Positions 7,746-15,329 of a DNA stretch of 64,000 bases are shown here, piece after piece. The translations under genes and the position numbers were made by a program. Every line of letters starts with the position of its first letter. Position 1 is the first letter of the stretch. A model generated the notes under the pieces. It was not told the origin of the DNA and made no database searches. It saw nothing but the letters and a program-made list of their open reading frames with translations. Source of the DNA: Halococcus saccharolyticus DSM 5350 (GTDB lineage Archaea; Halobacteriota; Halobacteria; Halobacteriales; Halococcaceae). Where the stretch lies: NCBI RefSeq assembly GCF_000336915.1, contig NZ_AOMD01000015.1, positions 138,193-202,192 of the forward strand, read 5' to 3'.

Positions 7746-8649
7746 CCGGATTGACATTTTCTGAACAGTAGCATCGAACAACATCCTTGGCGGGAATAGC
7801 CGAAAAATAACTTGTTCCGTCACAATATTGAATATGATGCCAGTGGCGTTATTCAGACATGAAGTATAGGTCCGATTTTGAAGAGATTGAAAGTGTGTTT
7901 GAAGAGAAAAGTGAGGATTACGGTCCCCATCATCCGAGTCGGAGATCGGCTCGAACCCATCTGGTGAGTGCATATAACCTACACGTCTTTCATAGCGAAG
8001 TACTGGACACAATGGGAAAATCGACCGAGGACAGACATAAAATTCAATTACTGCTGCTCAATCAGAGTGTTAGTGCTTCGTACTCCTTATATCAGTTGGT
8101 GCGAAACCATTGCTACACCACCGCCTACGGACGAATTCGGTATCTTTGGGAGCTCTATCTGATACTACAGCAACTGAATCGGAGGAAAGGGCGTACTGGA
8201 AACAGGTATCAGGAGATTCGTAAGACACTCAATGAAGATGAGTTTGGGAAGTACGAGACGCTTCCCCTGACAGAATACCTTTCAGATATACGAGATACAG
8301 TAATTTGCGACTTGCGCGACGAACACGCTCTATACGGGAAAATATACGATCACATTAGTAATGTCGGCTCTCACCCACACTCGATCAAGTCATCTGGAAA
8401 CGACGATCAGTGGAATATCGTCTCTGAAAGAGACCTCTTCAGACTTGGTCTTATCTTTAACTTCGGACAGGCCGCTCAATTTGTCCGTACATTCTCAGAT
8501 ATACGAGAGCGGAATGCAGTTCGTAGAGAAATGGACCACATATTTGCGCAGATAGAACGTACAGGATTGGCGCTACCAAAATTCTTAGAAGACGACATAG
8601 AGTTTGCTATGACCTGAAAAAATCCAACTTATGATTCATATTAGTGGTC
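7746..8649. other. AT-rich island, possibly horizontally acquired
   Basis: Base composition changes sharply after the asd stop and returns at the stop of the hydroxyacid dehydrogenase. Inside are runs such as GAAAAATAAC and AATATTGAATATGA and codons with A/T in third position, unlike all neighbours. It holds one 252-codon gene. No transposase, integrase, tRNA or clear flanking direct repeat is visible. Confidence 0.6.
7859..8617 (+). CDS. Hypothetical helical protein in AT-rich island
   Basis: 252 residues, not recognised with certainty. The sequence is predicted mostly alpha-helical, with SRRSARTHLVSAYNLHVFHSEVLD, then RNHCYTTAYGRIRYLWELYLILQQL and a later YDHISNVGSHPH block; this R...E/yL then H...HP arrangement recalls DUF5677/HEPN-like helical proteins of mobile and defence loci (inference, weak). 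Codon use is A/T rich, contrasting with the rest of the window, so it is likely a recent arrival. An AATATGA element near 7831-7837 lies about 26 nt before the ATG, fitting a leaderless transcript. No partner gene is adjacent. Confidence 0.7.
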   Translation: MKYRSDFEEIESVFEEKSEDYGPHHPSRRSARTHLVSAYNLHVFHSEVLDTMGKSTEDRHKIQLLLLNQSVSASYSLYQLVRNHCYTTAYGRIRYLWELYLILQQLNRRKGRTGNRYQEIRKTLNEDEFGKYETLPLTEYLSDIRDTVICDLRDEHALYGKIYDHISNVGSHPHSIKSSGNDDQWNIVSERDLFRLGLIFNFGQAAQFVRTFSDIRERNAVRREMDHIFAQIERTGLALPKFLEDDIEFAMT

Positions 8650-9612
8650 TTAAATCACCTGGTTCCGGAGATTCTCGTATTTCCCTGTGTTCTCGACTCG
8701 CCGAAGGTTCTCGGCCACGATATCTGCAAGTCGTTCGTAGTACTCTGGCGTGTGGCCCGCGTTGTGCGGCGTGATGAGTACGTTCTCGAACCCCCATAGT
8801 GGATGATCCTCGGGGAGGGGTTCGGGATCGGTGACGTCGAGACCCGCGCCGCCGATCGCATTCGATCGCAGCGCCGACACGAGGGCGTCGGTGTCGATCA
8901 CGGGCCCGCGCGCGACGTTCACGACGACGGCGTCGGGCGGGAGGGTGTCGAACTCCGCCGCGCCGATCATTCCTTCGGTTTCGTCGGTGAGCGGAACCGC
9001 GAGCACGAGATGGTCGGTGCGGGCGAGCGCGTCGTGGAGGTCGTCGGTGCCGAGGACTTCGTCGGTTGGACCACCCCGCTCGGGCGAGTGGCGGATGCCG
9101 ATGGTGTCGATGTCGAATCCTTGGAGTCGCTCGACGACGCCGCCGCCGAGCGCGCCGAGACCCACGATTGTGACTGTGGATCCGGCGAGTTCGCGAGTCG
9201 GGTAGGCGCGCCACTCGCGGCGCTGCTGGCGTCGCCATCCCTCGTGATGACGACGACAGAACGTGAGGAGGAAACCGAGGACGTGCTCGGCGATGTTCGG
9301 GGCGTGGACTCCCGAGGCGGTCGTCACGCTCACGCCGTGGTCCTTGAACGCCTCGGTCGGCAGGTGGCCGTAACCGGCGTACGAACACGCGAACAGCCGG
9401 AGGTTCTCGGCGCGATCGAGTACGGACGGCTCCACGGTCGAGCCGGTGGCGACCGTCGTGCGCGCGAGCAGATCGCGCTCTTCGTCGGGCGTTGCAGCGC
9501 GTCGAACGTCGTACTCCGGCAGGCGCTCGCGCAGCGCCGCCGCGTACTCCGCCATCGGCATCCCGTGGACACCTCGCCGGAGTACGGCGATATCGGGGTT
9601 CGATTCAGTCAC
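8650..9612 (-). CDS. D-2-hydroxyacid dehydrogenase
   Basis: NAD(P)H-dependent dehydrogenase of the phosphoglycerate/formate dehydrogenase family, about 320 residues. The nucleotide loop is VGLGALGGGVVERL; the catalytic arginine is in NVARGPVIDTDAL, the glutamate in DVTDPEPLPEDHPLW and the histidine in ITPHNAGHT near the C-terminus. The GTG at 9612 is chosen because a TTATA element around 9671-9676 lies inside the longer open frame (which reaches 9681) and homologues start near VLRRGVHG. Substrate is not predictable; glyoxylate or hydroxypyruvate is common. Confidence 0.88.
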   Translation of the reverse strand: MTESNPDIAVLRRGVHGMPMAEYAAALRERLPEYDVRRAATPDEERDLLARTTVATGSTVEPSVLDRAENLRLFACSYAGYGHLPTEAFKDHGVSVTTASGVHAPNIAEHVLGFLLTFCRRHHEGWRRQQRREWRAYPTRELAGSTVTIVGLGALGGGVVERLQGFDIDTIGIRHSPERGGPTDEVLGTDDLHDALARTDHLVLAVPLTDETEGMIGAAEFDTLPPDAVVVNVARGPVIDTDALVSALRSNAIGGAGLDVTDPEPLPEDHPLWGFENVLITPHNAGHTPEYYERLADIVAENLRRVENTGKYENLRNQVI

Positions 9613-9764
9613 GATATCCGCCTCGTTGTCGCTCGTCTCGACACATGAGATCCCGTTCGACCGCACCTCGTATAAGTCCACTCGGGCTGTGAGTGTCGTC
9701 CCGACACCGCTCGTCGCGGGCGAAAAACGGGCAGACCTTTATTCCCCGCGGCGTCCCGGTTGTC

Positions 9765-11111
9765 ATGGAGCGGATCGACGTGGCGGTGGTCGGCGGAGGT
9801 CCGGCGGGGACGGCGGCGGCGTGGACGGCCGCGAGGCAGGGTGCCGACGCGGTCGCCTTCGAGAAGGGCGTCCCGCGGGCCGACCGTGCGGACCTCGGGC
9901 CGGACTCGACCGACGCCGCTGGCATGTTGGACTACTGGGTCGACCTGATGGATCTTCCCGAAGCGATCCCCGACGAGGTGATCCTCCGCGATCTCGACGG
10001 CGCGACCTTTGCGGGACCGAACGAACGAATCACGATCCGCGACACCGGAATGGACGCGTCGTATCCCGAGTTCGGGTTCACCTTCCATCGCGCGCGCTTC
10101 GACGACTGGCTCCGCGAGCGCTGCGAGGCCGCCGGCGGAGGCTACCGGGTCGGCAACGGGATCAGGGACGTCGCGATCGACCCGCAGGACGGCCACACGC
10201 TCACGCTGCGCGACGGCCACGAGATCGAAGCCGAGTATCTGATCCTCGCCGACGGGCCACAGCGGACGATCACACGGGGCGTTCTCTCCGAGTTCGTCGC
10301 CGAGGCCCGCCTCGAAAATCTCGCTTCGAACCGTGCGAACCACATCGCCTACCAGGAGTATCGGGAGTTCCCGCCCGAACTGTTCGACGACGATCACATC
10401 AAATTCTGGTGGGGCGCGATGCCCGGCCACACCGCGTACCCGTGGGTGTTCCCGAACGACGGCACGGTGGCCCGCGTGGGGCTGACGATGCCGATCGGGC
10501 TCGACCTCGACGACGTGGCTAACCGGGACGCGTACCGCCTCCTCCGGCCCGACGACACGACCGTACCGCCAGGCAAGGAGTACGTCCGACGACTGCTCGA
10601 AACCGAGTACCCCGGCTACGACCTCGATGACTTCCCGCTGGTCGAGGATCGCGGCAAGCGCGGCGGCGTCGAGTCCTACCCCATCTCCTCGACTCGCCCG
10701 ATCGACTCTCCCGTGGACGCGAACGTTGCGATCGTCGGCGGTGCGATGGGTGCGACCTCGGCGTTCCACGAGGGTGGCGATCACGTCGCGGTTCGGACCG
10801 GCAAGATCGCCGGCGCGCTCGCGGGGGCGGGCGCACTCGGGGCGTACAACCGCGAGTGGAAGCGTGCGGTCGGCGAGGAGGTCCGCCGGAACGTCGCGAT
10901 GGCCGACGTCGTCCGCGGGTTCGAGCCGGACGACTGGGATCGCACGTTTCGGTCGATCGGCCGAACGCTCGACGACGGTCGCTACAGCACGCTCAGGACG
11001 CCGTTACTGGGATACGGTGGCCTCTCGGTGCTCGCTCGCTATCAGCGTGCGAAGCTCGGCTACCGGAACGGCGGGTACGTCCAGCTCGCCGAATCGGAGT
11101 ACGCGATCTGA
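9765..11111 (+). CDS. FAD-dependent oxidoreductase, geranylgeranyl reductase family
   Basis: 448 residues beginning MERIDVAVVGGGPAGTAAAW, the dinucleotide-binding GxGxxG loop. Later motifs EFGFTFHRARFDDWLRERCE, LILADGP and NVAIVGGAMGATSAFHEGGD fit the p-hydroxybenzoate-hydroxylase-like fold of the GGR family. Relatives saturate isoprenoid chains of archaeal lipids or menaquinone, or act on other polyprenyl substrates; which applies here is unknown. A CTTTATT element at 9737-9743 is 25 nt before the ATG (leaderless). Upstream in-frame codons lie before or in this promoter and are not used. Confidence 0.85.
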   Translation: MERIDVAVVGGGPAGTAAAWTAARQGADAVAFEKGVPRADRADLGPDSTDAAGMLDYWVDLMDLPEAIPDEVILRDLDGATFAGPNERITIRDTGMDASYPEFGFTFHRARFDDWLRERCEAAGGGYRVGNGIRDVAIDPQDGHTLTLRDGHEIEAEYLILADGPQRTITRGVLSEFVAEARLENLASNRANHIAYQEYREFPPELFDDDHIKFWWGAMPGHTAYPWVFPNDGTVARVGLTMPIGLDLDDVANRDAYRLLRPDDTTVPPGKEYVRRLLETEYPGYDLDDFPLVEDRGKRGGVESYPISSTRPIDSPVDANVAIVGGAMGATSAFHEGGDHVAVRTGKIAGALAGAGALGAYNREWKRAVGEEVRRNVAMADVVRGFEPDDWDRTFRSIGRTLDDGRYSTLRTPLLGYGGLSVLARYQRAKLGYRNGGYVQLAESEYAI

Positions 11112-11147
11112 GCCGCGAAGGTTTAGTTCCGCCGCCACCACCGTCGA

Positions 11148-11375
11148 GTGCGTGCCGTAGTCCCCGCCCGAGTACGTCCACGAGGACGCGATGACCGTGC
11201 GGCGAACCCCGGCGCGCAACACGAGTCGCACAACGCGCGACTGACGGTGGAACCGGCGCGAGCCGGCGACACGGGTCGCGTCACGCGCGACCGACCGCGA
11301 GGCCGGCACCGCCGGCCGAGGATGGTCACCCACGACCCGCCCGGCATAGGGTTTACCGGCCGAGACGGCACGCTG
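11148..11375. ncRNA. Candidate structured non-coding RNA (strand uncertain)
   Basis: The 335-nt gap after the flavoprotein gene has no convincing ORF but folds strikingly. A perfect 9-bp closing helix pairs GCGTGCCGT (11150-11158) with ACGGCACGC (11365-11373). Inside are separate perfect stems: CGTCC/GGACG with loop ACGA (11175-11188), AGTCGC/GCGACT (11224-11242), CCGGC/GCCGG with a GNRA-type GCGA loop (11253-11266), GGTCGCG/CGCGACC (11274-11292) and GGCCGGC/GCCGGCC (11301-11317). A TTTAG element near 11121-11126 could drive the plus strand. It is not RNase P RNA (found elsewhere) and lacks the conserved SRP motif. Confidence 0.45.
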
Positions 11376-11446
11376 CCTGCGATGACGCCGGCCGTTAGTG
11401 TTCCGGGCGACAGCTTCATTCCCACGAGTAGCGTAGCGTCGCTCGA

Positions 11447-11659
11447 ATGGATCGCAGCCGATTCGTGACGCTCTCCGCTCTCGCGTTCGGACTGATTTTG
11501 GTGAGTTTCGTGATCCTCGGTTTCAGCCGGCTCGTCCTTCCCTTCCGGACTGCACGATTGCTCGCCGGCCCCGTCGGCCTCGTCGCGTTTGGCCTGGTTT
11601 GTTATCTCTTTGTGCGAGCGGCGCTTTCGGCACTCGGCCTCGCCGAGATCGAGGAGTGA
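11447..11659 (+). CDS. Small two-helix membrane protein
   Basis: 70 residues, MDRSRFVTLSALAFGLILV at the start, with two predicted transmembrane segments (about residues 7-26 and 38-60) separated by a short basic loop and a short acidic tail GLAEIEE. Codon use fits the genome. No family recognised. It lies 40 bp before hisD on the same strand and might be co-transcribed with it. Confidence 0.6.
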   Translation: MDRSRFVTLSALAFGLILVSFVILGFSRLVLPFRTARLLAGPVGLVAFGLVCYLFVRAALSALGLAEIEE

Positions 11660-11698
11660 GACCCCAAACCGTTTTCGCGCCGGCCGCGAACCCCCGAT

Positions 11699-13009
11699 AT
11701 GAACGTGAACGCCGTCGCGGAGCTCGCGCCCGACGAGCGCCGCGCGCTGTTCGATCGCGACGCCGGGATCGCGGCGATCGAGTCCGACGTGACAGCAATC
11801 GTCGATCGCGTGCGCGAGGAGGGCGACGTCGCGCTCCGGGAGTACGCCGAGGAGTTCGACGACGTCACTGTGGGTTCGCTCGACATCACCGACGAAGCCG
11901 AACGCGCGTACGACGAGATCGACGACAACCTCCGAAACCCGATCGAGACCGCCGCCGCCAATATTCGAGAATTTCACGAGCGCCAGGTCCCCGACGACTG
12001 GCGCGAGTCGTTCGACGGCCGCGAACTCGGCCAGCGCTATCGGCCGATCGAGCGGATCGGCGCGTACGTCCCAGGTGGTTCGGCGGCGTACCCCTCTAGC
12101 GCGCTGATGACCGTTGTTCCGGCAAAGGTCGCGGGCGTCGAACAGGTGGCAGTGACGACGCCACCCGCCGATGAGATCAACCCCGCGACGCTCGCGGCAC
12201 TTCACGTCGCGGGTGCGGACGCGATCTACCAGGTCGGCGGCGCGCAGGCGATCGCGGCGCTCGCGTACGGCACCGAGACCGTCCCCCGAGTGCAGAAGAT
12301 CGTCGGCCCCGGAAATCGGTGGGTGACCGCCGCGAAGGCTGCCGTGAGAAACGACTGCGAGATCGACTTTCTTGCCGGCCCGAGCGAAATCTGCGTGCTC
12401 GCCGACGAGACTGCGGAGCCGCAGTTCGTTGCCGCCGATCTGCTCGCCCAGGCCGAACACGATCCGAACGCATCGGTCGTCGCGGTCACCGATGACGAAA
12501 CGCTCGCGGGACGGATCGTCGCCGAGGTCGAGGATCGTCTTGCGGGCCGCGAGCGTGAGGACACTATTCGTGGGGCGCTCGAAAACGACGCTAGTGGCGT
12601 GTTCCACGCGCGCTCGATGTCCGAGGCCGTCCTCTTCTGCGAGGAGTACGCCGCCGAGCACCTCTCGATCCAGGCTGCCGAGGACGAGGCGCTGCTCGAC
12701 CGGATCGCGAGTGCGGGCAGTGCGTTTCTCGGCCCCCACTCACCGGTGGCGGCCGGCGACTATGCTGCCGGGCCGAACCACGTCCTCCCGACCGGCGGAC
12801 ACGCGAAGATCGCCGGCGGCCTCTCCGTCGACAGCTTCCTCCGGTCGACGACGGTTCAGCGACTCGACGCCGACGCGCTCGACGCGATCGGCGACACGGT
12901 GACGACGCTCGCTGCAGCCGAGGGGCTGGAGGCACACGCCGAGAGTGTCGCGCTCAGGCTCCGCGAGTCCGAGAACGCCGCCCGAGACCCCGATCGGCTT
13001 CGCGAATAG
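11699..13009 (+). CDS. hisD: Histidinol dehydrogenase
   Basis: Catalyses the last two steps of histidine synthesis, oxidising L-histidinol to L-histidine with NAD and zinc. 436 residues, full length. Characteristic segments are IGAYVPGGSAAYPS, KIVGPGNRWVTAAK, DFLAGPSEICVLAD and the zinc/catalytic region EEYAAEHLSIQ with SPVAAGDYAAGPNHVLPTGG. No other his genes are in the window, as usual for dispersed haloarchaeal his genes. Confidence 0.97.
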   Translation: MNVNAVAELAPDERRALFDRDAGIAAIESDVTAIVDRVREEGDVALREYAEEFDDVTVGSLDITDEAERAYDEIDDNLRNPIETAAANIREFHERQVPDDWRESFDGRELGQRYRPIERIGAYVPGGSAAYPSSALMTVVPAKVAGVEQVAVTTPPADEINPATLAALHVAGADAIYQVGGAQAIAALAYGTETVPRVQKIVGPGNRWVTAAKAAVRNDCEIDFLAGPSEICVLADETAEPQFVAADLLAQAEHDPNASVVAVTDDETLAGRIVAEVEDRLAGREREDTIRGALENDASGVFHARSMSEAVLFCEEYAAEHLSIQAAEDEALLDRIASAGSAFLGPHSPVAAGDYAAGPNHVLPTGGHAKIAGGLSVDSFLRSTTVQRLDADALDAIGDTVTTLAAAEGLEAHAESVALRLRESENAARDPDRLRE

Positions 13010-13068
13010 CTGAGCACCACGAATCCGCAAGGCGTACGGTTAGATAGCTGTACCCCGTACTCTCGCGT

Positions 13069-13221
13069 ATGTCCGGGGAAGAACGAACACAGGTGACCGT
13101 CAGCCCCGAAACTGCCGAGAAGCTTGCAGTCCTCGCCGACCAACACGACTTCGAGACGCGTGGCGACGCGGTCGGCTACGCGGTCAACCGAGTCCTCATC
13201 GACGACGAGATCGACTACTGA
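13069..13221 (+). CDS. Small ribbon-helix-helix-like protein, 50 aa
   Basis: Begins MSGEERTQVTVSPETAEKL and ends LIDDEIDY. A short beta strand (TQVTVSPE) followed by two helices (AEKLAVLADQHD and RGDAVGYAVNRVL) is the layout of CopG/Arc-type ribbon-helix-helix domains, but the strand lacks the usual basic residues, so DNA binding is uncertain. A GTTAGATAG element near 13039-13047 is about 26 nt upstream of the ATG, supporting a leaderless gene. Confidence 0.6.
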   Translation: MSGEERTQVTVSPETAEKLAVLADQHDFETRGDAVGYAVNRVLIDDEIDY

Positions 13222-13311
13222 CGCGGACGAGTCGCTGCAGCCGACTTCACACTGAGTTTGTCGCAGTGTTTCGGCGTCATCGTTAACCACCTGGGGACGA
13301 AACGAACTACC

Positions 13312-13680
13312 ATGAGCACGGGCGCGACCACCGACGGGGAGTCTATCCCCGAGATCGAAGTCTCGGAGTCGGCTGCCGACGAGGCGCTTTCGCTTCTCGA
13401 CGGCGAGGGGATGGACACCGACATCGCCGGGCTCCGGCTGTTCGTCCAGCAAGGCGGCTGTGCCGGCCTCTCGTATGGAATGCGCTTCGACACCGAACCC
13501 GAGGGCGACGATCAGGTGTATGAACACCACGGCCTTCGGGTGTTCGTCGATCCCGCCAGCATGAACTACGTCGGCGGCAGCGTTCTCGATTTCGAGGGCG
13601 GCCTGCAGGGCGCTGGCTTCCACGTCGAAAACCCCAATGTCGTCAGCGAGTGCGGCTGCGGCGAGAGCTTCCGCACCTGA
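13312..13680 (+). CDS. Iron-sulfur cluster assembly/carrier protein, IscA/ErpA (HesB) family
   Basis: 122 residues from the chosen ATG (MSTGATTDGESIPEI). The three conserved cysteines are present: QQGGCAGLSY in the middle and ECGCGESF near the C-terminus, with YVGGSVLDFE between. These coordinate the transient Fe-S cluster passed to apoproteins. The last codon is followed by a TGA that is also the first part of a dispersed repeat shared with the gene at 62414-62650. Confidence 0.93.
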   Translation: MSTGATTDGESIPEIEVSESAADEALSLLDGEGMDTDIAGLRLFVQQGGCAGLSYGMRFDTEPEGDDQVYEHHGLRVFVDPASMNYVGGSVLDFEGGLQGAGFHVENPNVVSECGCGESFRT

Positions 13681-13960
13681 AAGCCCTCGGAACTGCGCGG
13701 GCCACCGGTTCGCGCATCCGGCCTCACTACGTTCGGCCGGACGCCCGACGGCGGTTCCTCGCCCTTTTCATGTCCGCCGGGAGAGCAAAGCTCTCCCGAG
13801 CCCTGACTCGCTCCGCTTGTCAGGACACCAGGCCCGCATTGCGCGACCCCCGCTGTCGCGTCTGCTCACGGGCGCTCCGCCCGTTCGCACGGGCCGAGGC
13901 GCTACGCGCCTCGTGGCGGCACGCGCTGAAGCCCCCCGTCCCTCCCCGTGCGGCCGCGAT
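13679..13960. repeat. Dispersed repeat, family C copy 1 (begins at a stop codon)
   Basis: Begins with the TGA of the IscA-like gene: TGAAAGCCCTCGGAACTGCG, then CATCCGGCCTCACT, GTTCGGCCGGACGCC and GGTTCCTCGCCCTTTTCATG. The same string follows the TGA of the unrelated gene at 62414-62650. The copy here is longer, with extra palindromic modules such as GGGAGAGC-AAA-GCTCTCCC and GCGGCCGC-GATAAAC-GCGGCCGC. Confidence 0.75.
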
Positions 13961-14010
13961 AAACGCGGCCGCGTGGCTTCCTTCCGCTCCGCCACCACAC
14001 AGCTTCTGCA

Positions 14011-14145
14011 CCGCTCCGCACAGCACCGCCGAAGCCCTCGACTACTCGCTCCGCTCGCAGTCTCGCCCTTCATCCACCAGGAGAGCTTCGCTCTCCTGAG
14101 CCTTGACTCACTTCGTTCGTCGAGACGCCAGGCCCGCACCGCGAC
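14011..14145. repeat. Dispersed repeat, family B copy 1
   Basis: Contains CACAGCACCGCCGAAGCCCT, the hairpin AGGAGAGC-TTC-GCTCTCCT and ACGCCAGGCCCGCACCG. Two further full copies lie at 44036-44220 (inverted) and 47897-48060 (same orientation) and a fragment at 22577-22620. With family C it fills the 536-nt gap 13681-14216, in which I see no gene. Confidence 0.7.
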
Positions 14146-14216
14146 CACTTCCGCACCGCAGCCACCACTCACGCGAGCGTCGAACCCTCTTTGTGGCCCC
14201 CGTTCGTAGGTAACCC

Positions 14217-14492
14217 ATGCACTGGAAACTCTTCGCGACGCTCGCCGAGGCCGCCGGCGAACGTGAGGTCGATGTCGAGGTCGAACCGGATGCGAACCTC
14301 GGCGACGCGCTCGCGGCGCTGTTCGATCGGTACCCCGCCCTCGAAGACGAGATCATCGAGGACGGCGAGATCCGCGATCACATCCGGCTGCTCAGAAACG
14401 GCGAGGACCCCTTCGTCGCCGGCGACGGCCTCGACACCGCTCTCGACGAAGGCGACGAACTCGCCGCGTTCCCGCCAGTCAGTGGTGGTTGA
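14217..14492 (+). CDS. Ubiquitin-like small archaeal modifier protein (SAMP/MoaD family)
   Basis: 91-residue beta-grasp protein beginning MHWKLFATLAEAAGEREVDV and ending PPVSGG. The C-terminal di-glycine is the site adenylated by UbaA and used for isopeptide linkage to lysines (sampylation) or as sulfur carrier for molybdopterin synthase. Length and C-terminus match SAMP1-type proteins of Haloferax; MoaD function cannot be excluded from sequence alone. Confidence 0.9.
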   Translation: MHWKLFATLAEAAGEREVDVEVEPDANLGDALAALFDRYPALEDEIIEDGEIRDHIRLLRNGEDPFVAGDGLDTALDEGDELAAFPPVSGG

Positions 14493-14507
14493 ACCGGGAA
14501 CCTCCTC

Positions 14508-15233
14508 TTAAAGATCGGTAGCCGCATCGAGCGCGATCGCGATCGCGCGCTCGACGTTGTCTTTCGCCTTCTTGGGTAGCTCCTCGCCTTCGGTCTCGCC
14601 CTTCTGCGTGCCCGCGACGAGGTTGCCGTCGACGGTACAGAGTGCGCCCGCTCGCAGCCCCTTCCGGCGCGCGAGCGTGAAGATCGCGGCGGCCTCCATC
14701 TCAACCGAGAGCACACCGGCGCGCTCCCACGCCTCGATGTACTCGTCAGTCTCGGCGTAGAAGGCGTCATCGGAGGCGATCGGCCCGACGTGGACGGGCT
14801 CGGAACGCGTCCCGGCCGCTTCGACCAACCCCGAGAGTACGTCGTAATCCGGGACGGCGGGCACGGTGTCGCGCTCGTACCGCTCTGTCGTCCCTTCGTC
14901 CTTCGCTGCTCCCGTCGCGACCACCACGTCGCCGACCTCGATGTCGGCCTGAAGTGCACCCGTCGTCCCAACTCGGATCAGGCTCTCGACCCCGACGTTC
15001 GCGAGCTCCTCGACCGCGATCGCGGCCGACGGACAGCCGATTCCTGTCGAACAGATCGTGACCGGACTCCCCTCGTATCTAGCGTTCACGATCTTGTACT
15101 CGCGGTTCTCGGCGACGACCTCGCTCTCCTCGCAGTGGCCGGCGATCCGATCGACCCGGCCCGGATCGCCGGGCAGGAGCGCAACATCGTGGAGTTCGCC
15201 CGACTCGACAAGCAGGTGTGGCTGTTTGGCCAT
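14508..15233 (-). CDS. Nucleoside phosphorylase (uridine phosphorylase-like)
   Basis: 241 residues from MAKQPHLLVES. PGDPGRVDRIA near the N-terminus binds phosphate, ICSTGIGCPSAAIAVEEL forms the second phosphate/base loop, and SVEMEAAAIFTLA carries the EME ribose-binding motif of the PNP/UDP family. It reversibly phosphorolyses nucleosides; uridine is the likeliest substrate from the overall pattern. It ends 15 bp from the convergent SAMP gene. The much longer open frame on this strand is a shadow of the next gene. Confidence 0.92.
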   Translation of the reverse strand: MAKQPHLLVESGELHDVALLPGDPGRVDRIAGHCEESEVVAENREYKIVNARYEGSPVTICSTGIGCPSAAIAVEELANVGVESLIRVGTTGALQADIEVGDVVVATGAAKDEGTTERYERDTVPAVPDYDVLSGLVEAAGTRSEPVHVGPIASDDAFYAETDEYIEAWERAGVLSVEMEAAAIFTLARRKGLRAGALCTVDGNLVAGTQKGETEGEELPKKAKDNVERAIAIALDAATDL

Positions 15234-15329
15234 ACCGTCGTCTCCTCGCTCGGGGGAGAAAAAACGGTCTATCCGTGTGCTCGGAGCGAGTGCCGGCCAC
15301 TTTTTCAGGGGGCGCGTCGAACCGCGGGT

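Noticed and set aside
9613..9681. Upstream GTG start for the 2-hydroxyacid dehydrogenase
   Set aside because: A TATA-like element lies inside this extension and the added residues precede the conserved family N-terminus.
11185..11245. Possible box C/D guide RNA inside the structured gap (GCGATGA ... CTGA)
   Set aside because: The C box deviates from RTGATGA and the surrounding long-range pairing suggests a larger RNA, so a guide RNA was not called.
11123..12739. 538-codon open frame on the minus strand opposite hisD
   Set aside because: Shadow of a GC-rich gene: hisD on the plus strand is unmistakable and the minus translation has no recognisable domain. The part beyond hisD overlaps the ncRNA candidate.
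12226..12935. Arg-rich minus-strand frames inside hisD and similar frames elsewhere
   Set aside because: Typical products of reading GC-rich codons on the opposite strand; no start context or motifs.
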